This document shows, piece by piece, positions 35,231 to 46,912 of a stretch of DNA of 64,000 nt (position 1 is the first letter of the stretch; each line of letters begins with the position of its first letter). The DNA comes from Cryptomeria japonica (Eukaryota > Streptophyta > Pinopsida > Cupressales > Cupressaceae). Made by a program: the position numbers and the translations under genes. The stretch is from contig NC_081409.1 of the NCBI RefSeq assembly GCF_030272615.1, positions 526,182,975-526,246,974 of the forward strand. The letters are read 5' to 3'. The notes under the pieces were generated by a model, which saw only the letters and a list, made by a program, of their open reading frames with translations, was not told where the DNA came from and did no database searches.

Positions 35231-36548
35231 GGAAGATGAACCGGAAGTGGCTATCATGAATGAATAAAAGGCCCTGGAAGCAAAAGTTGAAGATAAGGAT
35301 GAATGGGTAATTGATAGTGGATACTCACATCATATGACTAGAGATAAAAGAAAATGTCCATCCCTGCAAGAATACAATGACGGTCAAGTCAGATTTGGAG
35401 ATGACAAAGCATGTATGATCAAAGGTAGAGGTATTATTTCTCTGGATGGAAAGCATAATAATGATAATGTCTATTATGTAGAAAGTTTAAAGAATAATCT
35501 TTTGAGTGTTGGTCAATTGGTGGATAAGGGTTTACAACTTCAGTTTAAAGATAGAAAATGCAAAATCATTAATAAGACTGGTTTGGAGATTGCAACCGGT
35601 ATTCAGACTGGAGGTAACATCTTTCACTTGAACACTGGTAATAAGACATGTTTGATTGCTCATATTGATGAGAGTTGGTTATGGCATAAGAGGTTGTGTC
35701 ATGTTAATTTTTATTATATTGTTAAGATCAATTCAACTAAGGCAGTTAGAGATATACCTAAGATTATGAAGTCTCATAATCCAGTATGTAATGAATGTCA
35801 ATTGGGAAAGCAAGTTAGAACTTATTTTAAGAGAATACATGATAAATCTAATGATGTGCTTGATTTGATTCACACTGACTTGTGTGGTATTGCAAGGACT
35901 AGAAGCTTTCAAGGTGATAGGTATTTCATGCTGATTATTGATGATGATTCTAGGAGGATGTGGGTGACTTTTCTTAGGGAGAAGTCTGAAGCCTTTGAGA
36001 AATTCAAGATCTTTAAAGCAAAGGTTGAAATAGAAACTAGATTGAAAATCAAATTTCTAAGATCATATCAAGGTGGTGAGTTCACTTCTCATAAATTTAA
36101 TAGTTATTGTGCGACAAATGGAATTAGGAGACAATTAGCTACACCTCAGACTCCTCAGTAGAATGGAGTAATGGAAAGAAATAACATAACCATTTTGGAT
36201 GCAGCAAGATCTATGATGATGGAAGCCAAATTGCCTCACATCTACTAGAGAGAAGCAGTGAGTAGAATAGTCTACACATTCAATAGAGTTCACATCAAAG
36301 GTGAAATGGGTAAGACCCCTTATGAATTATGGTTTGGACATACACCTATTGTTAAGTATTTCAAAATTTTTGGAAGTAAATTCTATATCAAAAGAGATGA
36401 TTCAATTGAGAATTTTGATCCTAGATGTGATGAAGGGATATTTCTTGGTTATTCAATTCAAAGCAAAGCATATAGATGTTATAAAACAAGATTGCAGAAA
36501 ATTGTGGAGAGCGCTAATGTGAAAGTGGATGAGCAATACAAAAATTAA
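35231..36548 (+). pseudogene. E7 protease and integrase
   Basis: The protease starts with EWVIDSGYSHHMTRD (DSG active site, about 35300-35345). Next come the pre-integrase region and zinc-binding HKRLCHVN..CNECQLGK. The integrase core has DLIHTDLCG (first Asp) and LRSYQGGEF, where the second catalytic Asp is replaced by Tyr, then NGVMERN (Glu). TAG stops at 36159 and 36246 lie where relatives have Gln and Trp. The last frame ends at 36546. Protease and integrase are therefore dead in this copy. Confidence 0.88.
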
Positions 36549-37735
36549 TCTATATCATATGAAAGGGAACCGGCAATGGAAATGATCATAATTGAACCGG
36601 GAATGCCTCAACCGGTACAGGAAACTGAGACAGTTACACTGGTACAACCAGAAAATTTAACTGTGACTGATGATCAAAGCAGTGAACCTGAAGTTTAGAA
36701 GACACCAAGGTATGTAAGATTAAATCATTCTAAAGATCAAATCATTGGAGATAGGAACAAGGGAGTTATGACAAGAAGAAGACTAGCAAATGAAGAGGTA
36801 TGTCTTATTTCTCTAATTGAACTGACATCTATTATTGAATCTTGTAAAGATGAACATTGGTTAAAGGATATGGAAGATGAATTAGATCAAATAGAGAAAA
36901 TGAAACTTGGACTTTAGTTTCCCAGCCTAAAAATAAGAATGTTATTGGAACTAAATGGGTTTTTAGGAATAAACTGAATGAGGATGGTCAAGTTGTAAGA
37001 AACAAGGCTAGATTTGTTTGTAAAGGATATTCTCAAATCGAAGGAATTGATTATGGTGAGATATTTGCACCTGTAGCTAGAATTGAAGTTGTTAGACTAT
37101 TTCTTGCCTATGCAGCTTATAAGAACTATAAGGTTTATCAAATGGATGTTAAATGTGCATTTTTGAATGGTGAACTTGAGGAAGAAGTATACATTGAGCA
37201 ACCTAATGGATTTTCACTGACAGATGATAAAGATATGGTTTGCAGATTGAAGAAAGCTTTATATGGAATGAAACAAGCTCCTAGAGCTTGGTATGCAAGG
37301 TTGGATAAATATCCTTTGAAGCTTGGTTTTACTAAAGGCAGTGCTAATAGTAATTTATATTATAAGATCACCAATGATGATATTTTGATTATTGAAGTAT
37401 TTGTTGATGATATCATTTTTGGAGGAGAAGATAACTTTTGCATGGAATTTTTTAATAATATGAAAAATGAATTTGAAATGTCCATGATTGGTGAGATGAG
37501 ATTTTTCTTAGGTTTGTAGATTACTCAAACTGACAAAGGCATTTTTATCTATCAAACTAAGTACCTAAGGGAATTGCTGAAGAAGTTTGGTATGGATAAT
37601 TCAAAATCGGTAAGTACTCATATGGTGACAAGTGAGAAATTATCTATCAAGGATACTTCTACATCAGTAAATCCGACAAGGTATAAGTCTATGATTGGTG
37701 GCTTGCTATATTTAACTTAGACTAGAATGGATATT
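36549..37735 (+). pseudogene. E7 reverse transcriptase
   Basis: After a variable linker the RT begins near 36850 with [19 protein letters not shown], entered by a one-base loss at about 36897, and continues [40 protein letters not shown] and [20 protein letters not shown]. The catalytic FVDDIIFGG (YVDD type) is at about 37400-37428. TAG stops at 37517 and 37718 sit at LGLQ and LTQ positions. Confidence 0.9.
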
Positions 37736-38382
37736 ATGAATGCAGTAAGTATTGTTTCAAGATATCAAAGTAATCCTAAAAAAAATCATGAATATGCAGT
37801 AAAGAGGATATTTCGGTATTTGCAAGGAACATCAGAATATGGCTTATGGTATTCTAGAGATGATGATTTCACTTATGGTATTCTAGAGATGATGATTTCA
37901 CTTTATGTGCATATATTGGCTTAGATTGGGCAGGAGATACTGATAACAGGAAGAACACTTCTGGTGGATCTTTCTTTCTTGGAAGGAAACTGGTTTCATG
38001 GATCTGCAAAAAATAGTCATGCATTTATTTATCTACTGCAGAAGCTGAGTATGTTGTAGCAGCAACTAATTGCACTCAAGTCTTGTGGATGAAGCAAAAT
38101 TTGAAGGATATCAAGGTAAATTGTAGTGAACCGACAGTTAACTATTGTGATAACTCTGCAGCTATTGACATGTCTAAGAATCTGGTATTTCACTCTAAGA
38201 CTAAGCATATATCAATAAAGTATAACTTTCTAAAGGACAAGGTAGAAGGAAAGGAAGTCAAATTGGTTTATGTGAACACTAAAGAACAAATTGCAGATAT
38301 ATTCACTAAACCACTATCTAAGGAATCATTTGAGTATTTGAGAGATAGGTTATGGGTTTCTGCCCCTCCCGTAGAGACTTGA
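37736..38382 (+). pseudogene. E7 RNase H and pol end
   Basis: The YAVKRIFRYLQGTSEYGLWY region leads into RNase H. A 29-bp direct duplication (37843-37871 and 37872-37900) shifts the frame. A TAG at 38014 replaces Gln before SCIYLSTAEAEY. The rest (NYCDNSAAIDMSKN, KTKHISIKYNFLKDKVE, KEQIADIFTKPLSKESF) is open to the TGA at 38380-38382. Position and motifs are as expected for Copia. Confidence 0.9.
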
Positions 38383-38727
38383 TTGATGAAGTTTGTCATC
38401 AGTCTGGCATGCATTATCATAGATACTATTCATTTCGGCACTGATGAGTGGTGATACTACTCAAGGGGAGTAGTCAACTTTGAGATTTAGAGGTTTATAT
38501 TCTTGCTTTGATATTTGTGTCAGATTTCTAGCATTGATGTCAAAGGGGGAGAGATAGTGATGTGAAAAATAAATTTAGAACTTTATAGAGATATTATTCA
38601 CAGGGGGACAGTTATTGATATTCAGGAGATTGTTGGTCGTCTTCCACAGGGGGAGACTTGTTTGGCATTTTTTGGTACTAAGATGTTTTTCACATCTAGT
38701 GTTGCCATCAATGCCAAAGGGGGAGAT
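38383..38727 (+). other. E7 3' untranslated region with repeated polypurine tracts
   Basis: Five purine-rich boxes occur: caaggggagtag (about 38463), caaagggggagag (38542), cacagggggaca (38601), cacagggggaga (38646) and caaagggggaga (38715), the last directly before the LTR. Between them the phrases 'tgatgtcaaag' and 'catcaatgccaaag' recur. Confidence 0.75.
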
Positions 38728-39988
38728 TGTTGGCATTATGGATGAATTGATTATGTGTTGCATTGATGTTTTGTCATTGATGACAACACTAGTTGTTATG
38801 GTTGGTTACCGACAGATAGGTTTTGATTACCAATAGAAGATCTAGTGTTACTGACATAAGAGACTATCTGTTGGACACTTTCGGCATGTTTGGATCAATA
38901 CAGTATGTTTGATTTTATGTGTTACATGTTCCTAGAGCATGTTTTGGTCAGTTGGTATTGACTTGGTAATCGGATGCTATCATACACTCTTGTAAACCCA
39001 TATCAACATTGGTTTAAGGTTTAATTGACAAAGGTTTCACTGAGGAATGCTGATAGGATACATAAGTGGTGTTGGTGTGGCTTCTACATGGATTTCAAGA
39101 TGTTGAAGATGTTCTTTGATTGCACTTCAACTGCTTGAAGATATTGCTTTGGCATGGTGGACCTAGAATAGATTTTGTACCTATCTAGGTTATGGACCGG
39201 TATCATGTTAAAGTGTACTCTACATGTTACCATGATGTTTCAGGATGTTCTATGGATTGGTTAATGTTGTTTTGGTCTTAAGAAGACATGGCATATCATT
39301 GTAATATGGATTTATGTAATGATCTTATTGTAATATCTTTTAGGTGTCCGACCTAATTGGTTTAGGTCTTAGGGTTGATATAAAATGATGTGAGATCACA
39401 TTGTAGATCATGGGGAATATGTGTCATGGTCTTGAAATGCAATATCATATGTGAAGGAGATTTGGTCAATCATAGGTGATCGAATTGGGATTAAGGAAGA
39501 GGTTAAAGGCCTCCGGTATTGAGCTCAACTGGGACTGTAATCAGGAATGGTAGATGCTATCTCTAGCAGTTCATTATTTTGGATTGTTGTCCATTTATCT
39601 TAAGATGGTTATTACCTCTCTGCAGTCAGTGAGACTCTTTTGTAATGAGAAGTACGCTCTAAGAAGTGTGCCTTCTTGCATGTGGAGGCCCCTGATTATA
39701 TCACATACTTTCTACAGAAGTATCATCTGACTGTGGGCAGGCTTCCCACCGTGGTTTTTTCCTGTTCGGGTTTTCCACGTACAAATCATGGTGTTATGTG
39801 GTATGGTTGCATTGTGTTGATTATCTGCTTTATCATTAAGTTTCATTTCTTACTGGTATCTGTTTCTTCTATTTTGGTACTTAATGTTTATATGCTCCGA
39901 TTTAAGGTTATTAAGTGGATTAATTGATATAATCTGTTAATAACTGATTCAGCCCTCCCCTCTAAGTTGTTCATTGGTTATCCTAAAA
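38728..39988 (+). repeat. E7 3' LTR
   Basis: It starts TGTTGGCATTATGG and ends GTTATCCTAAAA (CTAACA in the 5' copy). It matches the split 5' LTR along its length. Uninterrupted here, it gives the pre-insertion sequence of the E2 target (ggtatcatgttaa at about 39200). Confidence 0.92.
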
Positions 39989-40400
39989 ATTCTAGCCTAT
40001 ATACCAGCTAAAAAAGAGACATCCATATAGCTCTTTTGTTTGTGATTCTGCCAGCCCACAAAGCCTCATAAAGGCTTTTATGCCACTCTTTTTGGTTCTC
40101 ACCCACCAAATTTTTGATGATAGAAATAAGGTTCTTGCTACTTGATTTAGCTTGTTGATTGCCTTATGGATAGTAATCTGAGGAATGAGAAAGATTTATC
40201 CCATAATCATAGCAAAAAAGGGAGAACTCAGAGGAAGAAAAACTGGTGGCATTGTTTGCTACTATCTTCTTGGGTACTCTAAACCTTGGTAGAATGTTTT
40301 CTTTCAACAAGTTAATGACTACTTTGGAAGTGGTATTTTTCACTAGGATAGCTTCCACCCAATTACTAAAATAGTATGTGTCAATCAAGATATGGGTATG
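39989..40400 (-). pseudogene. E8 integrase, middle part
   Basis: The minus frame 40388-40164 reads DTYYFSNWVEAILVKNTTSK, then RFRVPKKIVANNATSFSSSE (second catalytic Asp changed to Asn: VANNAT for VxDNAT) and YDYGINLSHSSDYYP. It continues with EWHKSLYEALWAGRITNKRA to the E7 insertion. The missing N-terminal side is at 46913-47300, across E5, and the C-terminal side at 24714-24325, across E7. Confidence 0.85.
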
Positions 40401-40405
40401 GCATG

Positions 40406-42365
40406 TGTTATCACTATTTTAAAAATGGATGTTCTCAGTCCGTAAATGGCTAGGTTTTTGAAAATTTTGTGTGTAGTACGCCCATGTTCTTTCAAATTGT
40501 TTTAAATCCTAAGGGGTTCAGGGTTTAGGTTTTGAGTCACTTCAATATCTGAGAAAAACCCTTTTGGTTTCTAATTTGGCGTTACTTTATTCACTTAAGT
40601 AATGGGTCCATTTATCATAAAAGTGTTCCCCCCTTGTCATTTACCTAGGCGATCCCTTTTAAATATTTAATTTTTGTTCGCTTTTAATATGCATTTTTTA
40701 ATGTCCGTCGGGCCTTATAAACATCATGCAACTTTCTTTTGATCTGACGGCCCGCGTTGATTCGTGACCAAAAAGTTCTCAAAAGTTAGCTGCTGCGAAG
40801 TAGCAAAAGGCAAAAGTGGATCAGACAGACGGCGTGGTTTCGTGAGATAAAGTTGAACGTGTTTTAACCTTCGCGAAATGGCGAAAGGTTTTGGTGGGTC
40901 CCCGAGACAAGAGATCTTCTTTGGGTTAAAGAATGATCGGGTTGGAAAGAGATCAATGGCTCGCATTGATTTGCGGCTGGGAGATGCATGAGTTCTACCT
41001 TCAGCGAAATAGCAAAAAGGTGGCGGGTCTTGCTAAAGGTGGCAGTGAATGTGGTAGGTCCAGCTGGCAATGACAGAGCAATGATGAGGCGCTCAGTTGG
41101 CGGTTTGCAGTGGGCTCGAGCAAGGTTGCCGTAGAAAGGAGTAAATAACAAGCAAGTTTTTGAGATCTAACGGCTCATGTGAATTCGCGAAGATAAGATG
41201 CTAGCAGGTTAACCTTCACGAAATGGCAAAAAGGCTAGTGGGCCCAAAGGACAGGTAGGGCATGAAGCTAAAAGAAGATTAGGTCTGTTTTGATCTAACA
41301 GTTCTCGTGGTTTCGTGGCTGCAAGCCAAATGAAGAATAATGTTCACAAAGTCGTGAAAGACAGGTGGAAATCACATGGAGGCATGACATGGCATAACAG
41401 CTGCCACTTTTTGTAGAGCTCGATAGTGATGTGTTGGGTGACACATGGTTTTAAAAAGTGGTTGAGGGCCCGCCTAGGTGTAACTGGTAGTTATGTGGGA
41501 ATAATGAAGATAACACATGGCAGATTAAAGGTGGAACCCAGAGAAGTTTCTAGGGCTAATGGTCGGCTGCCAAGTGGCATTTATTAACCGGAGAACAAGT
41601 GGGGTAAGTAATCCCCAGATAAAGGGCCCACTTAAAAGGCATTCATCTCAAGATTGATCCAATGCTTCTCGTTGTTTCCCGGCCTGAAGATGCCCGCAGC
41701 TTAACTTTAGTGAAATGGTGAAAACCGTTAGCTGTCAAGATGAGGTGCGGTTAGTTAGAAGGATTGACGGTCCTGGTTGGAGTTAAAGGCCAAGTGATTT
41801 GAGTTTGATCTAACGCTTTCCATGGCCTCATGAAGGAAAAGTGAACAACTTTTAAAGTCCACGAAGTGGCAAAAAGGAGGTAGGGCCCGACACTAAAGCA
41901 AAGAGATCAAACAGAGATAAAGGTGATGTAATTTCCCATGATCCAATGGCTAGCGTTTTTTTGTGAAAGAAAAGAGCACAGGTTTTATGTTCTGCGAAAT
42001 AGGGAAAGAGTGAAACAGAGGAAAGACTTAGAGAAATTATGACCTATTGGAGCCAGTTTTGAATTCGATTTGGTGAATTCAATTCTGAAAAGAAAGCCAA
42101 AGCATGCGGAGTTAATTTCTAAAACTTAAATGCCAACTAGTCCTTTTAAGTCTGCATCAACTTGATTGCTAAATATCATTTCATCGAAGTTTGTTGCAAA
42201 GCGAATTGTTGCAGAGCAAATTATTGTAGGGCATTTTTCTTTAGGCAAATAATCACGTTTTTTGTGCTTTTCTTGATAACTCTTGGTTTGTTCTCAAATA
42301 CTGCTGTGTGAATTACTTCATTGGAAGTCTGTGCTAGCTTCTAGTGGTATAATTGTTTGACCAGA
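40406..42365 (+). other. E5 promoter-side region
   Basis: No gene is seen. A TATA-like gccttataaac at about 40712-40722 precedes the GATC/TTCGCGAAATGG array. The stretch after 42010 is AT-rich and runs to the ORF start without a recognised primer-binding site; 'gtggtataattg' at about 42345 is only a weak candidate. Confidence 0.45.
40741..42010 (+). repeat. Degenerate tandem array of GATC / TTCGCGAAATGG units
   Basis: About eight units, each with two landmarks: GATCYAACGGCTCGCGT..TTCGTGA and, 60-100 bases later, AACCTTCGCGAAATGGCAAA. Unit starts are near 40741, 40819, 40951, 41164, 41292, 41656, 41817 and 41940. Both landmarks contain short palindromes (TTCGCGAA). Between them the sequence varies and often includes 'gtgggtcc' or 'agtgggccc'. 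This stretch is more GC-rich than its surroundings. Confidence 0.7.
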
Positions 42366-45300
42366 ATGGCACCCAGAAGAGAATTGATAGGGAAGGTGAA
42401 TTACTAGGACCCAAATATCTGTGATGATTTTTTAGAGAAATTAACCATGTCCACCAATGCTGGGGCTAAGGCCAAAGAGTTAGTACCCAAGAACCCTCGT
42501 CTAAAAATTGGAGATGGCCTTTATGATAAGGGTAATTGGTTGAGGGGCCCTGAAATAGGATTGTCAGGCTTAGGACTTTTCAAAGTTGGTTTTGGGAAGA
42601 GGAATTCCCCAGCTCCTTTGAATGGCATATGGGAACAGGATGTAGGAAAGCTTGTGGTCCCAGGTGTTTTTATGGATGTAGATCTGTTAGATTTGATTGC
42701 ACAAAATTATGACTCTGTGGCAAGATGCATCAGAAACATAAAGGGATCAGTCTTGATTGAGATAAATGAAGATGAATTTAGGAAAGTGTTAAAACTCAGT
42801 GAGTCCTCCAATTTGTTAGAGCTTGTTGACTTTGAGTTGTTAGCCCAAGTGTACAACGCTCAAAGGGATCATATTAGGAGTGGCCCATTGAAATAATTCT
42901 TTGTAAAGATAGGGGGGTTAACAGTTGTAGGCCCCAACACAATGGAACCATTTTCTCTCAACTTATTTACTCTAAGAGCTAAGGGTATGTATTGGATGTT
43001 ATGCCAGATCTTTGGAGAGGATGCTGAAAAGAATATGCCAACCCATTATATGTTAATGATTGCACAAATTCTAAACCCCTCCCTAGAAATAACATTTGAT
43101 TATGCCTCATACCTTTCTGATGCAATTCATAAAGGGCTAGTTGGGATAAAAAATGGTAAGGTGGATAGGCCATTTGGATGGTACTCCATGTTAATGCATA
43201 TGTTTCTGTTCAAAGGGGCTAATTATTTTGGAAAAGAGATGGACCTGGTTAAGGTCAAGGATAAAGAGGAGATGCTAGTGCAATTGTGGAGTACTATTCT
43301 ATCTTAAAGAGAGGATACAAGTTATCTAAAGTTTGATAGATGCTTTGCATCTAAAATTAGGATTCTTCTATGCAGAGAAAACCCTAGAATTCCTAAGGCT
43401 CTTTTGGAGTTTCTCAGATCTAAGGAATTTGCAGAGGATATCAAGATTGTTCACAATTGGGGACACATGTATTTGTACCCCGTGTCTACTATTTTTAGAG
43501 TGTTTGGATTTAGAGGCACCCCCTATTTACTACCTTATCAGGTCCCATTGAAGATAGGGATTGCAGAAGTCTTGAGACAAATTGGGGGAGTACAAGAAGC
43601 AAAGCTAACCAATAGAGGTAAAGGGACTATTTTCCCAACTATTACCATGGCTCACCATTTTGTGATCACTAAGGGTGGATGGAAATTTTCGAAGAATTAT
43701 TTAAGCCATATAGGTTGTCTACTGCAGTGTCAAGATGTGCAAACCTCGAGGATTTTTTCAATGGCATGCTCAGAAAAAGAGCAATGTGTAGAGGTAGGCC
43801 TCATCAATTCCAGTTCCCAAAAGATTTGATTACAAATCAATTCAGCTTAGATGAGCAGGAATTGAGGAAGGAGAAGTGGGTTGCATATAAGAAAGCCCTT
43901 GACTTTATCCATCAATTTGACACTAGCTATGAGCCTCTCTCTAGCTTCAACCCATTTGAGGAGAAAATAAAGTTCCTGATTCTTTATTTTGAAGACCTCA
44001 TGCAGACTTTAAAAGAAAAGAGGGAGGCCATAATGCAAAATGATCTTGATAAGGCTAAGATGGTATTGGCTAAGCCTGCCTTTGCTAGAGATATCCCACC
44101 TAGTGACTATGTAATGCACAAAAGGTCAAAGTACACTGTGATGATGCCAGTGACAGGTGAGCCTTCCACTTCAAAAGGGAAGAGGAAAATTGAAGATGTC
44201 ATTGACATTCAGGATTCTCCTAAGAGGAAAAAATTGGGAAAGGATTTTGAAACTGATGAGCCTCAATATTCTTCATCTCAGTCTCCTATCCACATTGGAG
44301 ATGAACAAGCTGTGGCTGAACAATTATTGCAGCTAGGGAGTTTCGATGAGATTGCCTACACCTATGAGGAGACCCAAGAGGGGATGCTCGAAGAGCCACC
44401 TACTTCTTAAATGGATTTGATTGATGGTGAGTTAAAGGGCCAAGAAATGGACCTTACTGTTAAGCAAGCTAGTGAAGAATTCCTAGCTGATAGCAATTTT
44501 ATCACATCAGAAGCTTTTATGCAGTTTGTATGGAAGCAAAACATGGTGCAATTTAGGGTCAGATGTGAACAGAGGAAAAGTGAATAGCCTCTCAAAAATA
44601 CAACTCAGGTAGAAGAAGAAATAAAGCAAGAAATGATGGAAGAATTCAAGATAATCACCCCTAAGAAAGGAAGAGAGATGGTAACAAAGGCTGGGGTGTT
44701 GATTCTCCCTGAATCTGATATAGCTGATGCCTTAGTGCTTGATGCAGTGAGGAAAAAAACAAAGCCTATGGAAGGAGTGAGATTCAACAAGGATAATGTT
44801 GCTCTTGTCATGTGGTCATTAAAGAAGGATGAAAACAAAAGAAGGAAGAATACATCAGATTCTAGCCTCTTAGGAGGCATGATAGTTAAAAGAGTCCAAG
44901 ACATAGGGGTAGTGGAAGCTACTAGCACAATACTAGAGACAGAAAAGTTTAATGTGGCAATAGCAGAGAAAGAGGCACAAGAAAAGGCTAATCTCCAACT
45001 GAATTTGGAGTCTGTTTTAAAAGCTTACAATGATACTAAAGAAGGAATAGCCAACAAAGACTCCAGAATTGCTAGACTCCAGAGTCAATTGGCAGGTCAA
45101 CATCATCTAGGTGAATCTTCTACACTCATGATAGCCTCCTCTCCAGCAAGGCCCCATCCTACTAGTCCAATCATTGAATACCCCCCTTCTCCTATGCCTT
45201 CCAGTTCCCAATTGCCTAAAAATGTCCAACATTAGTTGGAAAAGTTGAAACAAGCTCAGACCTTGTATGCAAACAAATATGAGGAGAAGGTGAAAGCCAC

Positions 45301-45991
45301 CATTTTGAAGTTTTCCGACTTAGTCAAAACCTCTAATGTATACATAAATATGAAGAGGATTCTTGAGATTTTGATCAAATTCAAAGAAGAAGAAGCCACT
45401 TTGGAACCAATCCTAAATAAGTGGGTGCCTAGAGGTAAGGAGTTAGAGCTCATGTGTTCCTCCCATGTAGATGCAGAAGAGAATGACAATCTTAGGTCCA
45501 CATGTGAGTTTATAAAAGAGATGAATATTCTTTCAGTGGAAGGAACAGGTATAAAAAGAAAAACCCAACTTTATAGAAAAGAATATTGAGATCATAAATT
45601 TGAAATATTTCCAGGAGGTTTCATTGGTCTTGTTCAGCTAAAGGAAGAGAAGACTTGGTTAAAGGAGGTGGACCACAATTTGTCCCAAAGGATTAATCAG
45701 ATTATTAGTACTAATGACACATCCTTATTTGTCCAAACAATTGAGGAAATTGAAAAAGTGAAATCTTATTATGGTTTCATAGAAACAGAGATTGGGCATG
45801 TACGAGTCATTTGGAAGTGGCTAGAAGATATGAAACAGAAGGTTGCTAGTTTTACTTGGCCTAGTGATGATGTGTATCAAGAGTGGAAAGATAATTATAT
45901 GGGACAAAAAGAAGATGCTTGGGAGCAGTTACAAGAGGTTGCAACAGAACAACAAGCAGAGGAAGCAGCAGATGCTGAAAAAGACTTATAA
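42366..45991 (+). pseudogene. E5 ORF: stand-alone ORF X relative, unknown function
   Basis: It starts MAPRRELIGKV at 42366. One frame runs to about 43684, where a single base is missing, and another frame runs to TAA 45989-45991. Stops lie at 42405 (TAG), 42894, 43305, 44408, 44585 (TAG), 45233 (TAG) and 45587. Apart from these it is well preserved, about 1200 codons. The N-terminal half is globular in look (NGIWEQDVGKLVVPG, SVLIEINEDEFRKVLKL, FRGTPYLLPYQVPLKIG, ITKGGW). A Lys/Ser-rich linker follows (STSKGKRKIEDVI), then SSLLGGMIVKRVQDIG, a coiled coil (IAEKEAQEKANLQLNLE) and an acidic Gln/Glu end. Order and the LGGxxxKRV motif match ORF X of E8. I know of no function; a structural or accessory role is a guess. 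Confidence 0.65.
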
Positions 45992-46907
45992 CCGCTTCTT
46001 GGAAAAGGTTGTTGTTTCTAACAAACTTTCTTTTGAAAAATCTGAAGCTTGTATGCATCCATGATATTATAAATGGATACCAGGATTTCTAAAAGAAGGG
46101 AGATTGCAAGAATTTATAAGAAAACTCTGCAGATATATATCTGGGATTTTCTAGTCTTATGGAGAATACTTTGAGTTTTGTAATATTTTCTCAAAATTAA
46201 TATCAATATACAGACTATCAACTTTCGAGCCTAAATCTTGTGTTGTTTTCTAGTCTATTTGCAAATATTTACTGTTTTCAATATGAGTAATCTAGGGTTA
46301 TTCATTTGAATATGGATTGTAAGACAATCTTAAATAGAGGTGTTTCTCAGCTTTTCTCTCCAGGAGGGAAATTAAATACACATGAAGCATTTCTATTAGT
46401 AAATTCCTTGTGGGAGATTTTGAATTTGATGAATGTTGTTTAGTTTGATAAGGGTAAATTCTTATGTATGTCAGGCATATGTGGGGTTTTATAGGAGCCG
46501 AGGTGATGGGATGTGTGGAGATATTTGATTGTGGGAGTATTGTTTAAACTTAGATGACTTTGTGGCCTGGATAAGGCACTGGTATCAATTGTGGTTATCT
46601 TTTACATATCTCGTAGGTCAATATTGAACATGAGTATAAGCTTTTTTTCTTTGTTTTAGTTAGTTTTGAGGCAATAAGATTCATTGGTTTTCGTACTGGT
46701 TTACTGTGGATATGTCTTTTAAAAGTGTGAAGTCAATTCACATAAGGTATACCCGCCTGAACTTTGGATAAGTTTGAAGTGTAGAGGGTTGTAAAACCTT
46801 GTCATATGTTGCTATGAAGTTTCCTTCTCTTTGATCTCTCTTCTGCAGACAAAGTTTATCATTTTATTATAAGGGTTTTTAAGGGGAATTAGATTTTGAG
46901 AACAACA
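45992..46907 (+). other. E5 3' tail
   Basis: It is AT-rich with no ORF. A purine stretch aaaagaagggagat lies at about 46092. No copy of the E5 left end was found here by eye, which argues against a normal LTR pair. Confidence 0.45.
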
Positions 46908-46912
46908 ACGTG

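Larger units (their letters stand above)
24720..39988 (+). mobile_element. E7: Ty1/Copia element, 5' LTR split by E2
   Basis: The 5' LTR begins at 24720, is interrupted by E2 (25222-33454 plus a catgt duplication) and ends at 34237. The 3' LTR is 38728-39988. With E2 removed the LTRs are about 1280 and 1261 bp. The target-site duplication is actct (24715-24719) against attct (39989-39993), one mismatch. Between the LTRs lie a primer-binding site, gag, protease, integrase, RT and RNase H in Copia order on the plus strand. All genes are broken. The element sits in the integrase gene of E8. Confidence 0.92.
40406..46907 (+). mobile_element. E5: insertion carrying an ORF X-like gene
   Basis: The edges are defined by the E8 integrase reading that breaks at about 40405 and resumes at 46913. 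The left end is TGTTATCACTATTTT and the right end ..GAACAACA, so TGTT..AACA. The flanks gcatg (40401-40405) and acgtg (46908-46912) may be a decayed target-site duplication with two mismatches. The first 20 bases share a TAAAAATGG block with the E0 and E1 LTR starts. I could not find a matching pair of LTRs inside. Contents are an upstream region with a tandem array (40741-42010), a 3.6 kb decayed ORF and a 0.9 kb tail. No pol is present. Confidence 0.6.

Noticed and set aside
40724-41151. Minus-strand frames in the E5 array
   Set aside because: They result from the GC-richer repeat units and have no coding signature.
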